NCBI RefSeq assembly: GCF_002234675.1
Contig: NC_019871.2
Coordinates: 15,408,331-15,472,330 of the forward strand
Source of the DNA: Oryzias latipes
Lineage: Eukaryota; Chordata; Actinopteri; Beloniformes; Adrianichthyidae
Reading direction: 5' to 3'
DNA: 64,000 nucleotides
In this document: one piece after another, positions 1 through 10,162 of the stretch
How positions within the stretch are numbered: the first letter of the stretch is position 1
Layout of the letters: each line of letters starts with the position of its first letter
Made by a program: the position numbers and the translations under genes
The notes under the pieces: generated by a model
What the model saw: the letters and a program-made list of their open reading frames with translations, nothing else
Databases searched by the model: none
What the model was told of the DNA's origin: nothing

Positions 1-835
1 TACTCTCATGGGAATAAAGAGGTAAAGTCTACATGCCAAGACCCGTACTACACTGTCTCCAGTGGTTTTGAACAGTGTTTTACGTCTGCTACATCAGCAA
101 CTTTTCAAAGTGAATGTTAGTTTGAATTAGATTAGTGTAGGTCATTTTTCTGTCTACCTCAGAGACACAGGAATAAACGCAACATGGCTGATAAACATTT
201 AGACACCTGTCTTCTCCAATCTTATGTGCCCAGCCTCGGGAACAGATGGAAGGCATGAGTTCTTTTAAACCTCTAATGGACTTCTAATTGTGTACAGGCT
301 GGGCTGTTACCCCACCCCCAGCTGACAAAGCTTATTATTTAACTTCCTCGTCCTTTTACACATTTCTCATATTTCTAATCAGGTCTAAGTGCCAATAGTC
401 AAATATTTTTCAGACATGCATTCATTGGTCTACTTTAATATTCTTATTTCTCCACTGACTTTGTTTATTTTCACCATTCTAATCTGATCTCCAGATGCTA
501 TTCTCTCATGACTTGGTTTTGTGGTCTCAACATTCCTCTTCAATTCATACACCAACCAAAACAGGGTTCACTTTTATTCAGATTCGGGAAGACTTCATTT
601 ATAAATTATATACATTCACACACAAAGAGGCACACATCCTTATTCACTAAATACTGATTTGTCCAAGATGCTGCCAAGGACTGTTGGTTTTGGGAGAGGA
701 GTAAAAAGAAATATAACGCTGATTTAAAAAAAAAAAAAAAATTTATTGGCTTAATTTTACACATTTATGCTTAAATAACAAACCAAACAATAGGGAACCC
801 CTGAAAAAAACCCTCATCTACTAAAGCAGAACTTC

Positions 836-837
<2 letters not shown>

Positions 838-924
<87 letters not shown>
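838..924. repeat. (AT)n microsatellite
   Basis: An uninterrupted 87-bp AT dinucleotide run. With a second AT run at 1058-1106 it brackets a 120-bp unique block. Open reading frames across it are low-complexity artefacts (YIYIYI). Confidence 0.97.
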
Positions 925-927
<3 letters not shown>

Positions 928-1043
928 CAGAAAAGCAGCCCTCAGGAACAGCTAAGATACTGCGCAGGACCCTCAAGCTCCCAGGCCTCTGGTAGAGGAC
1001 CCGAGCTTGAAGGAGAAACCACCCGCGGAGGGTGAGAGGGGTG
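925..1043. repeat. GC-rich block between two AT microsatellites, imperfect hairpin
   Basis: This 119-bp block contains inverted arms (ctcaagctc near 972 and gagcttgaag near 1003) flanking ccaggcctctggtagagga. Blocks of this kind joined to (TA)n tails recur in fish genomes, to my recollection, so I take it as part of an interspersed microsatellite-associated repeat. Only one copy is seen in this window. Confidence 0.4.
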
Positions 1044-1052
1044 TTTTTTTTT

Positions 1053-1106
<54 letters not shown>
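1044..1106. repeat. T15 followed by (AT)n microsatellite
   Basis: A run of 15 T residues (1044-1058) passes directly into a 48-bp AT repeat. Confidence 0.95.
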
Positions 1107-1111
<5 letters not shown>

Positions 1112-1188
1112 TTCCAAATTCCTTCTTTTCCAACATGAGGAGATGAAAGCACAGCAATGTAATTTTTTATGTTTACTTCTACTTAAAT

Positions 1189-1258
1189 GCATATATATAT
1201 ACACACACACACACACGCACCCCCCCCCCCCCCCCCCCCCCCCCACATACACACACAA
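1189..1258. repeat. Compound microsatellite (AT)n(AC)n C25 (AC)n
   Basis: An AT run to 1200 is followed by AC repeats (1201-1216), then 25 consecutive C (1220-1244), then more AC-type repeats. The C run is a candidate for replication slippage and G-quadruplex formation on the opposite strand. Confidence 0.95.
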
Positions 1259-1599
1259 ATAGAGAACAGGGCTTTTCATAACTACAGCATCTGCAGGACA
1301 TATGTTTAACAAATGTACCAGTACATGTGTGTGACTATCTGCAGAGCCATGAATCAACTAATGTTAGCTTAAAAGAAAGATGGCTGGGTTTTTATGTCTA
1401 TTGATTGTAAAAGTATGCCTTCTTTCTTTTCTTCTGTCTCAAAAATTGTTATATAGTACCAAAGACCATACTGAGGCTTTACACTCCAGAGTAGAAATCG
1501 ATTAAATCAGCTCTGTTCATGTTCAAAATAAAGTTATCTTGAGTTGAGGCTTAATAGTTAATATTTAACTATCATTTGTCTTCATTTGAAATCTAAAGT

Positions 1600-2170
1600 T
1601 TGGATTTTAGTATATAGTTGTCCAGATGTTTTGGCTTTGCTTTTACCCAGTTCATCTTTTCCAGCTCTTTTGTTAACCCTAAATATTTCTAAAGCCTTTC
1701 GTGTTTCTTTTTTACTTTTTCCTCATGATGGAGTCACTTGGCACTGGTACATCACTTATGCGACCTTCTTCAGCTGTTTGCAATAACCATGATGTTGGTT
1801 TGTATCTTAAAGTCCCGCACGTTCTTGGCCTGTTCATTTCTCACCACAATTTGTTGGGTTTTCCTGACTTTGCCATATGACTTCCAGCCAAGACTTACAC
1901 AGTCAATGCCACCCTCTATGGTTATAACACTGCTTGAATGCCCTGGCCGCTAGCATGTGCTGCATTGTCTCAGTAGCATATTTGCACAGCCTGCTCCCAG
2001 GATCCCGTTTGTATGGTAGACCCCAGATTCTATTGATTTTGCACTCAAGAGCATGTTCCTGTGCAGACATGATCAATACCTCTGTGCTGTCCTTCACTCC
2101 AGCCATTTCAAGGCAGTGGTTGGATTTTCCCATGTCAGCCACTGCTTTTGCCTTCTTGTAATAAACCATT
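1600..2170 (-). mobile_element. LINE (non-LTR retrotransposon) ORF2 C-terminal remnant
   Basis: Read on the - strand, 1903-2169 encodes KDSTEVLIMSAQEHAL, then GLPYKRDPGSRLCKYATETM. This matches the recurrent LINE pattern of an STE-LI-AAQ-QAL helix followed by DPRCRLC and ET-QH (a CCHC-like knuckle). Further down on the same strand, with frame breaks, are pieces resembling the next family segments: an AK-DFKIQT block near 1830, a VPSDS-RKK block near 1740 and an ERLEKYLGL-KELE-like block near 1680. The element is 5' truncated, frameshifted and dead. I do not resolve the clade. The evidence is pattern memory of this protein family, not a search. Confidence 0.6.
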
Positions 2171-2707
2171 TCAGAGATTTGTTCAACCGTGATCTTGCGT
2201 AGTCATTCCTGTTTACATTCCTACTGTTTTTTTCTGCTTGAAGTATTTACTAAGCACTCAATCACAGGTATTTTACCGATATAACAATAAGTCTTTGTTC
2301 TTTACTTGGATAGTGATTCTGACACTTAATAATCCTCTGCTCATTCCTTTCACCCAACTGGGAGATGGACTGGAGATGGATCCCACCATGCATCATGTGG
2401 AGCTTTCTGGTCCTAATCCTAATGGTTTTATCTCTTTTTTTTGGCCAGTTAATTTTGCAAGGATGAAAGCAAATCCAAAAAAACGAATACATTCTTTTGT
2501 TTAAATATTTCTATCAAAATACTTGCAATAAGATTTTATAAAAATGTATTTTGATCAAAACATTTTTTTTAAATTAATAAATAATTTAATAAATGAGGCC
2601 CTTCAAGTTCCTTTTTTGAACTTTCACATGTATTGGCAACATTTTCTGGTAGGTTTAGTGGAAACTGTTATAACTAGCAATGGGAAGACTCACTCTGAAT
2701 ATTGTGT

Positions 2708-3322
2708 TGGATTTTAAATTTTTTTTTAACATTTTTCTCTTGATGAAGGACATGAATGAAATAATTTAAGTTTAAAACGGCTTTTCTTATTTTTTTATTC
2801 AAATTGTGGTGAATCTGGAGAAGATTAAAAACTGCAGTTTAAAAAGTTTTCGGCTGTGACGTAACTCTGAAATGGGCGGGCCAACGTTTCCCTGCTCTGC
2901 TTCATTCTGATGCATCCACTTGCAGACAAATAGATACATTGACATCTTCATTTTCCTCAACGAGCTGACATCTGGCTTAAAACTGTACAGCTGGATAGCT
3001 CCAGTATTACTCACCGTTTCTGTTGGCCTGCTAATGTTAGCGTGGGATTGTTATGGGCTGTAAACTAGCGGAAGAGTGTAAACAAAGGGACGATAGATAT
3101 GAGCAGAGTCTACTTCTGCGCGAACAGTCGCACCAACAACTTGGTGCTGAATTTCTGATGAACTCCTGCCATGCTGCACAAACTTTGTCCTAGATAACAA
3201 CAGGTTTTTTTTTTATTATTTTGCCTAAAAACAACATAATCATAATTAAAAGACAACTGGGAACGCTTTTACAAAAGATGAAAATATGATTGAAGAGGGA
3301 CTTTAAAGAGGGACTTTAAAGA
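2708..3322 (-). mobile_element. MITE family A, copy 1 (inverted)
   Basis: This segment is a diverged reverse-complement copy of the repeats at 16770-17418 and 19587-20178. Shared blocks include catcctattctgatgcatccac-like sequence (here ctgatgcatccacttgc), a tgcagacaa block, ggctgtaaac, and attaaaagacaactgggaacgc. It ends in gggactttaaag, the terminal motif of the family, which is tandemly duplicated at 3297-3322. Three copies with similar ends in one window point to a dispersed DNA element. Confidence 0.65.
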
Positions 3323-3391
3323 GGTTGGGCATCAAGTTTATCAGAAGCAAAAGTAGATGCTTTAAACCACATGTAATCTGTCAATATCCAT

Positions 3392-3692
3392 CCTGCCTTC
3401 TCACTGTTCTACCTGCTGCCCTCTGGTAAGAGGTACAGGCTCATCAGTACCAGGATCAACAGACTCACGAACAGTTTTTCCCTTCAGGCTGTAAACATTC
3501 AAACACGCACATTCAATACTCCACACTACAATTCCACATATTCTTTCTCCACACCCTGACTATGTCAACCACATGTTTTTGTTCTGTTTTAAGAGTATTA
3601 TTCATTGCCACATTGTGCTGTTTTGAACTTGGAAAGCCAATGCAATGCTGCTATAATTTTGATGTACTCTGCGCATTGGCAATAAAGGATTC
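3392..3692 (+). mobile_element. LINE 3' end (reverse transcriptase ORF C-terminus and tail)
   Basis: An open frame from 3392 to the TGA at 3557-3559 reads FYLLPSGKRYRLISTRINRL, then TNSFSLQAVN. This is the typical extreme C-terminus of L2/CR1-type LINE ORF2 (LLPSGKRYR...RTNRxxNSF-PQAV). The following 130 bp end in a gcaataaaggattc motif like the 3' tails of such LINEs. The upstream part is missing, so this is a 5'-truncated insertion on the + strand. Confidence 0.65.
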
Positions 3693-6600
3693 CCATTCTG
3701 AATATGATTAAACTGTTTTTAGAAGTTTGTTTGAGGTTCATCTTGTATTTTGAACATTTTTTGCTTAAAAATGAGCATCCCTGTATCACATTAGCTGACT
3801 TTGTTTACCAAGAAATTACTGCTTTATAGCACAGAAACTACCTTGTTGCATTTGTTGAAGCTTTAACAAATCTGCTGTTACACGCAATTTTCTGTTATTG
3901 TCAGCTGATCTACTCTCTGATTAGTGTGCAGGCTCCATAAAATCAGGTACCGGGAAGTGTGTGCCCACCAAGTCTTTAGACAGACCAGAGGCCTATTAAA
4001 TATTATAAAACCCTCCTTTACAGCTTTTCATCATTTGTTAAACCTACTACTCATTTTCCATTTTAAAAAATGAAAGCGCAACTATATAAAGACAGGTGCA
4101 AAAAAGCTAAATCACATTTTAAACAAAATGTGTGCTTACTTTTAAGATCTCCATTAGTCTTTGCACAAAACGGAAACTGTTGCATGTCAAAGCAGAGTCT
4201 CCAATCTGCTGGTTAAAAGATGTTAACTTGTAGCAGCTGATGGCAAAAGGTAAAGACTAACTGCATACAGCAAGAATTCAAAGAGATCTGCTGGCCACAC
4301 ACCACAAACATTCTGTGACTTGCTTTCCCACCCCTCTGATCTCCTTCAACGTGCTGCGCATTTCAGCAATGTTATTGGAATAGACTTTACCACTTACACA
4401 TTCTGGTTCAAAATGGGGCTAAACAGAAATCCTGTTTATCTCATTGTAGGGTGCAGAGATGAGAGGGGTTCAGAAAAAGCGATCTTTTTTTATTATTATT
4501 CTTAGCATATTGTCACTGAAAAAGTGAAGGTGGCTAATAAATGTAAAAACGCCTTATAATAAAAAAAAAATAATAATAATAGCACATTTTTATAGCGATC
4601 TTAAAAGAAATATACACCAAAATTTTAGGATACTTCTATTTTTGTGCTCGATGAGTTTCAATATATGTTGCCTGTGGAACAATAAATAATCTGGCTCCAA
4701 TAAATTCTGCAATTTATTCCACTTAAAAAGATGAGACTGGTCTGTAATGTTCATCAAAGAGACCCTATAACTGTGAAACTAAGAAAGTGAAAAAAGAATC
4801 TAGGAAATCCAGTTTTATGTTTTTTAAAATGTTTATTTGTATAATTCCAAATTAAGTATTTTGCTAAAAACAAAAAGAACAAGCAAGAATACTGTGCCTT
4901 ACATAGATGTTGCTAATTTTTTTTAAAATCTCTTCTATCCTTTTCTATGTTCTGGTTGTCTAGACAAATTGAGACACTAGTGTTCCTATAGGTGCTAATG
5001 ATGGTAATAATGGGGCACGTTTTCAGTGAAAGTAGGAAAATGGTTGATATGGTTGAAAGTGAAATTATGCTCAAAGGATACACAATATTTCAGCCATATT
5101 GGGATCACTAAGGTTCATTGCTTTTCTATAAAATTGCTACATCCTGTCATCATTAGTATCATGGGGGCATATATTGCCTATATTGTATGTTCTTCTCTAC
5201 TATCATACTCATCCATATTGTTCTGCTGGTAAATCGCAGTAATTCGGAAATGTTTTACTTATTTGTATATATTTTAACCTCTTTCACACAATCTTAATTA
5301 AACCCTTCATAGTTCTGTTTTGTTCTGTTTCAGGATGACAGAATTTTTTTGGTTTGAGCGGAATCTGTTTTGCTGAATTGGCTGCAGTGTAATCAGTGAT
5401 AATGTACAACAATTCAAGACGGAGGTAATGCATGTACTTAGACCACTTAACAACACTTGTGGCTTTCCTAATTTAAAAAAAAAAAAAAAAACTCATCCAC
5501 ATTGACTACCTGCATCCTAATTATACTGAAGCTCTGCATTAACATTGGTCCTTGCAGACACACAAACCCATAAACACATAGCAGTAAAGGATGTACCGTG
5601 AAATTCTGACAAGCGGTTAACCTGTCTTACACATCCTGTCATTGTTGTCTTTACATCTTAAAATGAAACACTAAGCCCTGCTTTGTACTGCCAGCACCAA
5701 TACTCTCAACCTCCTCTTTGCAGGGTCCCTTTTACCTAGTGTGTGTTTGTGTGTTTGCACGAAAGAAAGCAGGCGTGTTCGTGATCTGTGGAATCTTTAT
5801 ATCCGGGATTAGTTGTACTGCACAGCTGAATTAAACTTGTAATTTTGTTGCCAAAAAAAAAAAAAAATCCACCTATGACATTTGACCTTTACTTGATAGA
5901 GATCAGAACTTGAATAGGCTTAAGGGAGTTCTGATTACTCCTGTTGGAATGAGTTTACTTAGGGTTAGGAATAGATGAGTTGTAAGAGTTTGATTGACAT
6001 CCAACCACATTGGGATTCTCACTTTTGGGGGAAAAATACAGATTGCTGACAAATGGTTTTAGGTGAAGGGGGAGTATGTCGAGGGTAGGCTACAAATCAG
6101 GGCTAATCGGTGGGATCAGCCAAAGTGAATAGGCTAGTTGTTATTTTGAATTGGCCAAGATATGTGGTTGTATGATAGAGAGCTGGGGATTAAATTCCTC
6201 TGACGGCTTTTTGTACAGGATGGCTTTTCTCCCGTCTGTTATATACAAGCAGACAACAATATGAGAGCAGGAATGAGCACTGATGATAAATGTATAATCC
6301 CCACACACATTCACATTAAACCCCATGGATTACAGTTTGGGGATTTCTGTTGTCTTCTCGTCTGTCTTGCTCTCTCCTCCTCTGCTTCACTGCCCTCGCT
6401 CGTCGACAGCTCCACTTGGCCCAGGCTGCCAATCCAAAGCTTTGATGAGGCAGTGTCAGCCGTTTGTTTGGCCAAACACAAATGAAGCTCTAAATAGCAG
6501 GAGTCCAAGAGAACTAGACGGCGAAGAGCTGATGGAGATGGAGAATGACCATTGTAATCTGCCACCTTCTTCCTCCACTCTTTCTTTCTGTTATCTCTCT

Positions 6601-8038
6601 TATAGCTGCCTTTCTCTCCCTCCATTCTTAACGCTGCCTCTCGCCCTTTATCTCTTAAGCACAGCCTGTGCCAGTGTGGGCTTGCAGATGATTACTGGTG
6701 TAATCACTCACATTTTAGATGATCTGATAGGAGAAAAAGGCCCACAAATCATCTTAGTGCCTCCTAAATCCCCAGAATTCTGTCTCCTGAAAACAGTGGC
6801 CAACTATATTTTCGTTTTCAATGTTGTCTTTTTTGAACAGCAGGTCAGAAAATTCCCTCAGAAAAGCTCACTTAAAACAATGTCTTGTTAAGCCCATTCT
6901 AACAATATCCTTTGCTCATTTCTGTGTAATGTAAGCCCCGGATTTGTCAAGTGTAAGCAGATTGGGATACAATGTTAGTACAAGTAGACTTGATGTTACA
7001 AACTTGTTTAATCTGTAAGTTTCACTTTGTGTTAATAAGAGTCCCTTTTTGTCACAGTGGAGTTTTAAAACTATCAGTAAGAAATATCCGAGAAAAACGT
7101 TCAAACTATACTTTTGAAGTGTTGATTGTTGAGCAGAGATGAGGATTTTGTAAGGTTAAATGTATGCTTTATTAGAGTACATTTCTCATATATACTTCCT
7201 AAACACTCTATTACCTGAGGGACTTTCTACCACAGGAATAAAAATACTTAAATGTTTAAATTCAAAGACAGAGATTTAATTTGTGTCAAAACAGTGAAAT
7301 TAAAAAAACACATATGCAATCTCCTTAATGGTTGAATTTTAGTGTTTGTTAGTTGACTAAGCTTTTGCTAAAAGTCCTGAATTAAGTCAATTTGAGGTGT
7401 TTTCATCAATCCCAGATTTAAAGATTCAGGTTTGAGTCTACATATTGTTATATCACTGTTAGGTACTGCAGATACACGGAACAAGTGGGTTTTAGTATTT
7501 TTTTTTTCCCACATCACAAACAGTATCGCATGAGATATTCCACTATGACCGTATTTAATTAAGTGCAGCATGTAAAAAGGACAAAAAGCTCTTGCCATCT
7601 TCACAAAGCAAAGTTTTTGCACTTGATCTATTGAAATTATTTATTCTTTATCAAGCAAGAAAGATTTTAGTCATGAGCGGAAAGCAATTTTTGCAGCCCT
7701 TGGATCTAGATAGGGTTATAGACCACTTGTAGTAAAAGTAATATAATGAAGTGGAAATCATTTAAGACCATCTTCAATCTGCTAAATCGGGTGTCACAAA
7801 AATGTCACCTGAAGATCATAACTTTGCAAAAATGAATTCCATAAAAACCTTGTAACTACATCTGAGACTCTTCATACCTCAATTAGCATGTTAAGTGTTG
7901 AAGTTCATGCCCCTAAAGCAGTGGCACTTGCATAAATGTATTTATAAAACTCATCTGTGGCAGTTTCTTATTGATGTAGTCACAAAATCTATAAAACAAA
8001 CTGACACCCCCTATTTTTTAGGCCTCCTTTGACTAGAC

Positions 8039-8216
8039 CGGGGGTGTGCCCAAATCCAGGCCTCGAGGGCCGGTGTCCTACATGTTTTCCAACCATTCCA
8101 CCATTGAAGCTCCTTATTGGCTAAACGCACCTAATCCAGGTAATCAACAGCAGATAAGGCAGGATTTCTGGAAAACTAGCAGGAGGCCGACCCCTGAAGC
8201 CTGGATTTGGGCCCTG
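8039..8216. mobile_element. hAT-type hairpin MITE, family B copy 1
   Basis: A 178-bp element begins cgggggtgtgcccaaatcc and ends ggatttgggccctg, so its termini are inverted repeats. It is flanked by a perfect 8-bp target-site duplication, GACTAGAC (8031-8038 and 8217-8224), the hAT signature. The interior is nearly a foldback. A second copy of the same family lies at 58410-58588. It is non-coding and must have been moved in trans by an autonomous hAT. Confidence 0.85.
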
Positions 8217-8701
8217 GACTAGACTCTTCAGACAAATGGTTGGGGGGGGGGGGGTCTTCCTCTTACTTCCACAAGTTCTCAAGAACTAGTGACTGCAGCA
8301 CTGATTCAGACTTTGGGAATATATGCCTAGACTTAACTTTCCAAAGCTCTGCACCCTGTTCGGATTGTGGTTTTTGCTCACACAGCATCACAAAGCCTCT
8401 AAGAAGCTTCATCGTCTCACCAGACGCGCCAGTGCAATGAAGAGTGAAGCTTTAGCTCAGGGGTCCCCAAACTGCGCCCCGGGCACCGGACCCGGCCCGC
8501 CCATGCATTTGACCCGGCCGCCTGAATGATACCAGAGAGGGACCCTTTTTCTTTTATTTTTGTTGCATTTTTTTTTATTTTTTTTTTAGCATGGCAACGT
8601 GACTAATGGAAGCATGGAAAAGTGAAGCATGGTGAACTGGGCCTGCCCAACGGAATCCCTGGAATTGGTTCCTCACGTCAATAAAGTTTATTTGAATTGA
8701 A

Positions 8702-9041
8702 ATGTCAGCCAACCTAAAAATGTTGCTACTGCAACCTCACTTTGCCCCTGTTGTAGAACTGCCAAATGGCTCTCTGTCTAGGCGACTGGGACAGACCCCC
8801 AATCAGAATGGAAAAATGACAAAAAGGTTAGGGAAGAGAAAATTTGATCCAGAATGCAGGGTATTTAACCTGTGGTGGACAAACAAGCATTTTTTTTGTT
8901 CAGCATAAAGAAAAGGCTGTTTGTATCATCTGCCAATAGACTGTGGCGGTATTCAAAGAAGACAATCTATACTGACATTATGAATCCCATCACAAAGAGA
9001 AATATGATAGCTTGCAAATGCGAGCAGACAAACTCCTAAAG
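8702..9041 (+). pseudogene. Decayed hAT transposase N-terminus (BED-like zinc finger)
   Basis: The readable frame starts at 8702 and carries KRKFDPECRVFNLWWTNKHF before a stop near 8906. With in-frame stops ignored, the following bases give a C-x2-C pair (VCIICQ), then a VFKEDNLY...HYESHH segment, which is the usual layout of the zinc finger at the start of hAT transposases. The frame is then cut by the insertion at 9042. There is no intact catalytic domain, so it is non-functional. Confidence 0.6.
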
Positions 9042-10162
9042 CAGGGGTCGGGAACCTATGGCTCGCGAGCCATATATGGCTCTTTTGATGGTCACATGTG
9101 GCTCGCAGACAAATCTTTAATTATAGTTTTTTTTTTTTTCATTAGACCAGTCCTTCTCGGGCGCGATGCGATGCCAGAGGCGCGCAGTAGTAGCGGTGCT
9201 TAGAGAGAGAAATCTGCGCCAGCGCTATCAGTTACTATTATCTATTATTTCACAGAGTTTGTACCAGCTGGAAACCTGTGAATTGACGTGCCTAAAACTA
9301 CGCGCTCCCGTCTCTGAGAAAGAGCGCGCAGTAGCGGGGACGGGATGTGTGAGGGAGAAAGCAGAGGGCGGGGGTGGGGGGGTATGGGGACCGGCAGCAG
9401 GTGAATCGCGCAGGGATTGTAAAAACGTAAAACCCGCTGCCCGTCACTCACTGCAGCGTGTGAGTGTGTGTTTGGCTCCCCGTCTGCATGTGAGCAGTCT
9501 TTGTCACATCTACAGAACATTCAGACAGACGATCACGTTTAAAGTCTCAACGCCTGCATGAAGCAGAAACTCACCACGTATCAACCAGACTAGACCATCA
9601 GCAAAACTACCATGAGAAATACTCATCATTTATTAGCAACAGAATAACAATGTTATTAAAAAGAATCCACAGACTTATTGTACTTTAAAAATGTTGAAAT
9701 TAAATCAAATGCACACATTCATTTGTATATTTAGTTTTAAACAAATTGTCGCGGACTGAGTTGGATGGCTGTTTTGGAAAGTTCTGGAGTTCATTGAACG
9801 CGTCAAGCAGAGATCTGATTGGCCCTCAGTTCTGTCGCTCAGCCTGTTGTTAGGTAGTTTGGACCAATGGGGTTCAGCTATGGGCCGAATAAGGGAAATG
9901 GGAGGGCTGCAGCGGGAGCAGGGGAATATAAAGTTGGGAGAAGCGCTCTCGTGTCGGCGGGAGAGATTCAGGAGTTGCTGAATTAATTGAACGGCGTTTG
10001 TTGCGGTCTGCAGTAATCAGAATAAAGAACTTTAAAAGAGGTTAAGTCTCCGTGCCTCAGTGTGGGCAAGGGACACTACATTATTGTATGGCTCTTTCGA
10101 AATTACATTTCAAAATATGTGGCATTTATGGCTCTCTTGGCCAAAAAGGTTCCCGACCCCTG
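9042..10162. mobile_element. hAT element, inner copy inserted in the outer hAT
   Basis: Termini are CAGGGGTCGGGAACCTATGG and a matching inverted end, ggttcccgacccctg. The flanking 8-bp duplication TCCTAAAG (9034-9041 and 10163-10170) is perfect. No transposase coding region remains. The right half carries an unrelated block at 9747-10080 that looks like a long terminal repeat. The interior is GC-richer than the surroundings, with CpG-containing stretches (cgcgcagtag, gagcgcgcag) at 9160-9420. Confidence 0.88.
9747..10080 (+). mobile_element. LTR-like block inside the inner hAT (possible solo LTR)
   Basis: The 334-bp block begins tgtcgcgg and ends gacactaca, that is 5'-TG...CA-3'. It contains a TATA-like element (gaatataaagt, about 9926) and an AATAAA signal at 10021, in LTR-like order. 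Sequence on either side reads as typical hAT interior and terminal sequence. I find no clean target-site duplication and no internal coding sequence, so solo LTR is an inference; it could instead be host-derived sequence carried by the hAT. Confidence 0.4.

Noticed and set aside
821..1357. 178-residue open frame on the - strand
   Set aside because: It is built from AT and C microsatellites (YIYIYI, GGGGG) and has no protein-like composition.
6325..6891. 188-residue open frame on the + strand
   Set aside because: No recognisable motif or family, no splice or promoter context, overlapping frames equally long; most likely chance in an intron.
9166..9561. 131-residue open frame inside the inner hAT
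   Set aside because: No transposase motif; GC-rich non-coding interior of a non-autonomous element.
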